Positions 23,467 through 26,373 of a DNA stretch of 26,373 bases are shown here, piece after piece (the stretch's first letter is position 1; each line of letters opens with the position of its first letter). This DNA comes from an uncultured Bacteroidales bacterium (lineage in GTDB: Bacteria > Bacteroidota > Bacteroidia > Bacteroidales > P3), in NCBI GenBank assembly GCA_937901525.1, contig CALDHX010000036.1, forward strand, positions 1 through 26,373, read 5' to 3'. The notes below the pieces were generated by a model that was not told the origin of the DNA, did no database searches, and saw only the letters and a list, made by a program, of their open reading frames with translations. A program made the translations under genes and the position numbers.

Positions 23467-24747
23467 CTATTTTGCTACTATTATGAAGTAGTTTTTCTTA
23501 CCTTTTTGAACTAATATGTATTGAGCGTTAAGTAAATCGTTGTTTGAGGTAACAAAGTCTTCTTTTACTTTTTCTTTATTGACAGAAAGTGAGTTTTCTT
23601 TTAAGGCTCTGCGAACCTCTCCCTTTGATGCAAGAATTTGAGTCTTTTCTGCTAATAAATCAATTATGTTTATTCCTTGCAGGATTTCTTCTTTGCTTAC
23701 TTCAAAAGTAGGCACTCCTTCAAAAACACTAAGGAATGTAGCACTATCTAACTTTTTCAATGTGTCGGTTGTGCCTTTTCCAAAAAGAATTTCCGAAGAC
23801 TCAACAGCTTTGTTGTATTCTTCTTCTCCATGAACGCGTATTGTTATGTTTTTTGCAAGAGCCTTTTGAAGTGTTCTTAAATTTGGAGCCTCATCGTGTT
23901 GTTTTTCCAAGGCTTCTATTTCATCTTTTGTAAAGAATGTAAAGATACGAATGAATTTCTTTGCATCGTCATCAGAAACATTAAGCCAGAATTGATAGAA
24001 AGCATAAGGTGAGGTTTTTTCTGCATCTAACCACACGTTGCCTTTTTCAGTTTTTCCAAATTTTGTGCCATCTGCTTTTGTAATCAAAGGACAAGTCATT
24101 GCAAAGGCTTCTCCTGAAAGTGTTCTTCTAATGAGTTCTGTTCCACAAGTGATGTTTCCCCATTGGTCTGAGCCTCCCATTTGAAGTTTACATCCATAGT
24201 TTTCATACAAATATTTGAAGTCGTAGGCTTGAAGCAATTGATAAGAAAACTCTGTGAAAGAAAGTCCTGTTTCGATTCTTTTCTTCACACAGTCTTTTGC
24301 CATCATATAGTTCACAGTTATGTGTTTACCCACATCTCTTATGAAATCCAAGAAACTCCACTTGCTATTCCAATCATAATTATTAAGCACCAAAGCCTTA
24401 TTTTCTGCTTCGGTTTCAAAATCCATAAAACGAGATAATTGTTTCTTAATGCACGCTTGATTATGTTGTATTTCTTCTAAGGTAAGAAGTTTTCTTTCTT
24501 GACTTTTAAAAGAAGGATCGCCAATCATTCCTGTTGCTCCACCCAATAAAACAATAGGTCTGTGTCCGCTTCTTTGAAGATGAGAAAGCATCATAATGCC
24601 TACTAAGTGTCCTATATGAAGACTATCTGCCGTAGGGTCAAATCCTACGTATGCAGTAGCGGTTTGTTTTAAAAATTGTTCTTCTGTGCCCGGCATAATA
24701 TCGTGTATCATACCCCTCCAACGCAATTCTTCTACGAAATTTTTCAT
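23467..24747 (-). CDS. tyrS: Tyrosyl-tRNA synthetase
   Basis: Charges tRNA-Tyr with tyrosine in the cytoplasm; class I aminoacyl-tRNA synthetase. It has 426 residues, a normal bacterial length. The Rossmann core begins TAYVGFDPTADSLHIGHLVG, with the HIGH motif at 44-47. LLQAYDFKYLYENYGCKLQM and GGSDQWGNIT contribute the tyrosine pocket. The second signature is KFGKT (229-233), in place of the KMSKS of other class I enzymes and typical of bacterial TyrRS. The C-terminal S4-like domain spans about 355-426 and contains GEVRRALKENSLSVNKEKV. The ATG lies 76 bp from the divergent peptidase gene; an 18-bp hairpin terminator follows the stop. Confidence 0.97.
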   Translation of the reverse strand: MKNFVEELRWRGMIHDIMPGTEEQFLKQTATAYVGFDPTADSLHIGHLVGIMMLSHLQRSGHRPIVLLGGATGMIGDPSFKSQERKLLTLEEIQHNQACIKKQLSRFMDFETEAENKALVLNNYDWNSKWSFLDFIRDVGKHITVNYMMAKDCVKKRIETGLSFTEFSYQLLQAYDFKYLYENYGCKLQMGGSDQWGNITCGTELIRRTLSGEAFAMTCPLITKADGTKFGKTEKGNVWLDAEKTSPYAFYQFWLNVSDDDAKKFIRIFTFFTKDEIEALEKQHDEAPNLRTLQKALAKNITIRVHGEEEYNKAVESSEILFGKGTTDTLKKLDSATFLSVFEGVPTFEVSKEEILQGINIIDLLAEKTQILASKGEVRRALKENSLSVNKEKVKEDFVTSNNDLLNAQYILVQKGKKNYFIIVAK

Positions 24748-24777
24748 TTTTATTTTTAGTTTTATGCTTTGAGTTTA

Positions 24778-24785
24778 CAAAATTA
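24778..24785 (-). promoter_or_regulatory. Possible -7 box for tyrS
   Basis: The minus strand reads TAATTTTG (24778-24785), identical to the rpsL -7 box, 31 bases upstream of the tyrS ATG. A matching TTTG at -33 is not seen (the nearest sequence reads TTCG). It lies inside the 76-bp divergent region, close to the box for the opposite gene. Confidence 0.45.
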
Positions 24786-24798
24786 CGTTATTTCTTTA

Positions 24799-24806
24799 TA
24801 ACTTTG
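24799..24806 (+). promoter_or_regulatory. Possible -7 box for the M28 peptidase gene
   Basis: TAACTTTG (24799-24806) matches TAnnTTTG, 17 bases before the ATG at 24824. The -33 element is weak: TTTA at 24774-24777 is 21 bases upstream. Transcript and start codon would be separated by only about 10 A-rich bases (AAAAAATATAAAAAA). Confidence 0.45.
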
Positions 24807-24823
24807 CGAAAAAATATAAAAAA

Positions 24824-26221
24824 ATGAAACGATTTTTTGTCATAACACTCTCAATTTTGAGTTTAAATCTTTGTTTTGCTCAAAGCCAACAAAGAGAAAA
24901 TTTAAAGAAAGATGTTTATTATTTAAGCTCTGATGCTTTGGAAGGAAGAAGTTATAATACTAATGGTAATAAACTTGCAAGGGAATATATTTGTTCACAA
25001 TTAGAGAAAGCAAATATTAGTCATTATGTTCAAGAATTTGATTTCAACGATGTAAAAAACATAATTGCAGAAATACGTGCAGAAAAGCCTTTGTATAATT
25101 CTGAATACATTGTAATAGGTGCTCACTATGATCATTTAGGAATAAGAAATAATAAAGTATATAACGGAGCTGACGACAACGCATCGGGAAGTGCTATGCT
25201 TTTGCAATTAGCCCGTTTGCTAAATGCAAATACAGACAAAATAAATCGTCATATTATTTTAATTTGGTTTGATGCCGAAGAGGTAGGTCTTGTTGGTAGT
25301 AAGATATTTGTAGAAAATCCTATGTTTGTTGATACACTTTCTGATATTAAGTTAATGATTAACCTTGATATGGTAGGTTGGTATAAGAACGGTGCTTTGG
25401 AAATTGCAAATGTTGCTATGGTTAAGGGTTGGAAAGAGATATTTGAAAGTACAAAAACCGACTTAAAAACAAAGGTATCTAAGTATGAGAAATCTGTTTT
25501 TACGGATTCGGACTATTCTTCTTTTGCAAAAAAAGATATTCCCGCAATAACATTGACAACAGGTACAGATTCGCCTTATCATAAGCCCGAAGACGATGCA
25601 GAATTGATAGATTACGAGGGCATGGATAGGATTTGCGATTTTGTTTTCAATCTTACCGTAAAGGCAAGCAATTATAAAGATTTAGGTTTTTCAGGAAAGA
25701 AAGCAGACAAACATAAAGATGGAAGAAGTAAGTTTGAATTTGGTTTAAACTTTGCAATAGGTAGTTGCAATCAATACTATCATAGTGGAAACATTACAGG
25801 AAAAAACGGAAGGACTCTAAATAGTGGTTTTATGTTCCTTTACAATATAAACCCTTGGCAAGGTTTAGAATTAGGCGTTCTTGCAAATATGGAACAAAGT
25901 AAGCAAGTTGAAGGAAAATTTCAAGCAATGAAACTATCCGTTCCTTTGACTTGGAATTTAGGTTATTTTGGTACAGATGTAGGAATAGGAGTTAATATTG
26001 GGCTTGCTTACGATTATATCTTTAAAGCACAATTAAACGAGGTAGATTTACAACAAGGAGAGTTTAATCCACACGATATTGGTTTTGTTTACGGGTTTAA
26101 ATTTATTTTTGGTAAGGTTGGATTTAACCTAAGCACTAAATTCGGATTTCTTGACAGACATAACAAAGATGTAAAGATAACTTACAGAGAAACTCTCTTT
26201 GGTTTAACTTATTATTTCTAA
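24824..26221 (+). CDS. M28-family zinc peptidase fused to a C-terminal beta-barrel domain
   Basis: A 465-residue exported protein. A signal peptide (1-19, ending CFAQ) precedes a di-zinc aminopeptidase-like domain (about 25-285). The metal ligands of the family are visible: His101 in IGAHYDHLG, Asp117 in NGADDNASG, catalytic Glu152 and ligand Glu153 in DAEEVG, Asp182 in NLDMVG, and His253 in YHKPEDD. About 300-465 lacks protease motifs and reads as some eight amphipathic strands of alternating aromatic and glycine residues (LGYFGTDVGIGVNIGLAYDY). The chain ends LFGLTYYF; a terminal aromatic Phe is typical of outer membrane barrels. I infer a peptidase anchored by its own barrel, facing the periplasm. 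Substrate is unknown. It is divergent from tyrS and 7 bp ahead of a flippase gene. Confidence 0.85.
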   Translation: MKRFFVITLSILSLNLCFAQSQQRENLKKDVYYLSSDALEGRSYNTNGNKLAREYICSQLEKANISHYVQEFDFNDVKNIIAEIRAEKPLYNSEYIVIGAHYDHLGIRNNKVYNGADDNASGSAMLLQLARLLNANTDKINRHIILIWFDAEEVGLVGSKIFVENPMFVDTLSDIKLMINLDMVGWYKNGALEIANVAMVKGWKEIFESTKTDLKTKVSKYEKSVFTDSDYSSFAKKDIPAITLTTGTDSPYHKPEDDAELIDYEGMDRICDFVFNLTVKASNYKDLGFSGKKADKHKDGRSKFEFGLNFAIGSCNQYYHSGNITGKNGRTLNSGFMFLYNINPWQGLELGVLANMEQSKQVEGKFQAMKLSVPLTWNLGYFGTDVGIGVNIGLAYDYIFKAQLNEVDLQQGEFNPHDIGFVYGFKFIFGKVGFNLSTKFGFLDRHNKDVKITYRETLFGLTYYF

Positions 26222-26228
26222 GAAAAAG

Positions 26229-26373
26229 ATGAGCGATATAAAGAAACTTGCAGGGCAAACAGCGATTTATGGTTTACCAACAATATTAGGAAGATTTTTA
26301 AACTATCTTTTAGTACCAGTTTACACCTATTCCCTTACGGCAGACAAATACGGAGTAGTTTCAGAGCTTTATG
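26229..26373 (+). CDS. Polysaccharide/lipopolysaccharide flippase-like membrane protein, N-terminal 48 codons (cut by window edge)
   Basis: The frame begins at ATG 26229-26231, 7 bp after the M28 peptidase stop, and reaches the right edge. The visible product starts MSDIKKLAGQTAIYGLPTIL and continues with GRFLNYLLVPVYTYSLTADK. This matches the N-terminus of oligosaccharide flippases of the Wzx/MOP type in Bacteroidetes: a short amphipathic start, the first transmembrane helix with 'GRFLNYLLVP-YT', and a following 'YG-VSELY'. It would move lipid-linked sugars across the inner membrane. With fewer than 50 residues the exact subfamily is unsure. It appears co-transcribed with the peptidase gene. 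Confidence 0.75.
   Translation, partial: MSDIKKLAGQTAIYGLPTILGRFLNYLLVPVYTYSLTADKYGVVSELY

Overview
The window comes from the chromosome of an AT-rich member of the Bacteroidetes, probably an anaerobic or facultatively anaerobic one. Four things point there. The str, S10 and spc ribosomal protein clusters are merged, with no tuf between fusA and rpsJ. The promoters have the Bacteroidetes form (TTTG or TTG near -33, TAnnTTTG near -7). Clear Shine-Dalgarno sequences are rare and A-rich tracts precede the start codons I looked at. Several proteins are typical of the phylum: a DUF4412-like exported protein, an outer-membrane-type beta-barrel ending in Phe, and a giant CoA-dehydratase-type Fe-S protein expected to be oxygen-sensitive. 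I cannot name the genus.

Region 1 (1-14048, minus strand) is one long translation-apparatus operon. Transcription runs right to left: rpsL, rpsG, fusA, rpsJ, rplC, rplD, rplW, rplB, rpsS, rplV, rpsC, rplP, rpmC, rpsQ, rplN, rplX, rplE, rpsN, rpsH, rplF, rplR, rpsE, rpmD, rplO, secY and the first 103 codons of map, which is cut by the left edge. Nearly all gaps are under 40 bp. The exception is the 91-bp rpsJ-rplC gap, which holds a hairpin. rpmD (59 codons) is a short gene easily missed.

Region 2 (14049-14645) is the only long gene-free stretch. It holds a good promoter for the operon, a leader of about 190 nt with hairpins, an A/T-rich spacer, and five head-to-tail copies of a 22-bp element directly behind the next gene.

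Region 3 (14646-18393, minus) is a cell-envelope and division group: an exported DUF4412-like protein, the FtsK DNA translocase and a LolA-type lipoprotein carrier, spaced 23 and 5 bp apart.

Region 4 (18464-23324, minus) is a two-gene unit: a TetR-family regulator followed 7 bp later by a 1413-residue protein joining two ATPase activase domains to cysteine-rich dehydratase/reductase domains. A Bacteroidetes promoter with a palindromic candidate operator lies in front. I consider this the most interesting system in the window.

Region 5 (23401-26373) has tyrS (minus), ending before a perfect 18-bp hairpin terminator. Divergent from it is an M28 metallopeptidase fused to a C-terminal beta-barrel, followed 7 bp later by the start of a polysaccharide flippase-like gene that runs off the right edge.

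Most of the window is conserved housekeeping. The accessory interest lies in regions 2, 4 and 5. No rRNA, tRNA, insertion sequence or CRISPR array was seen.
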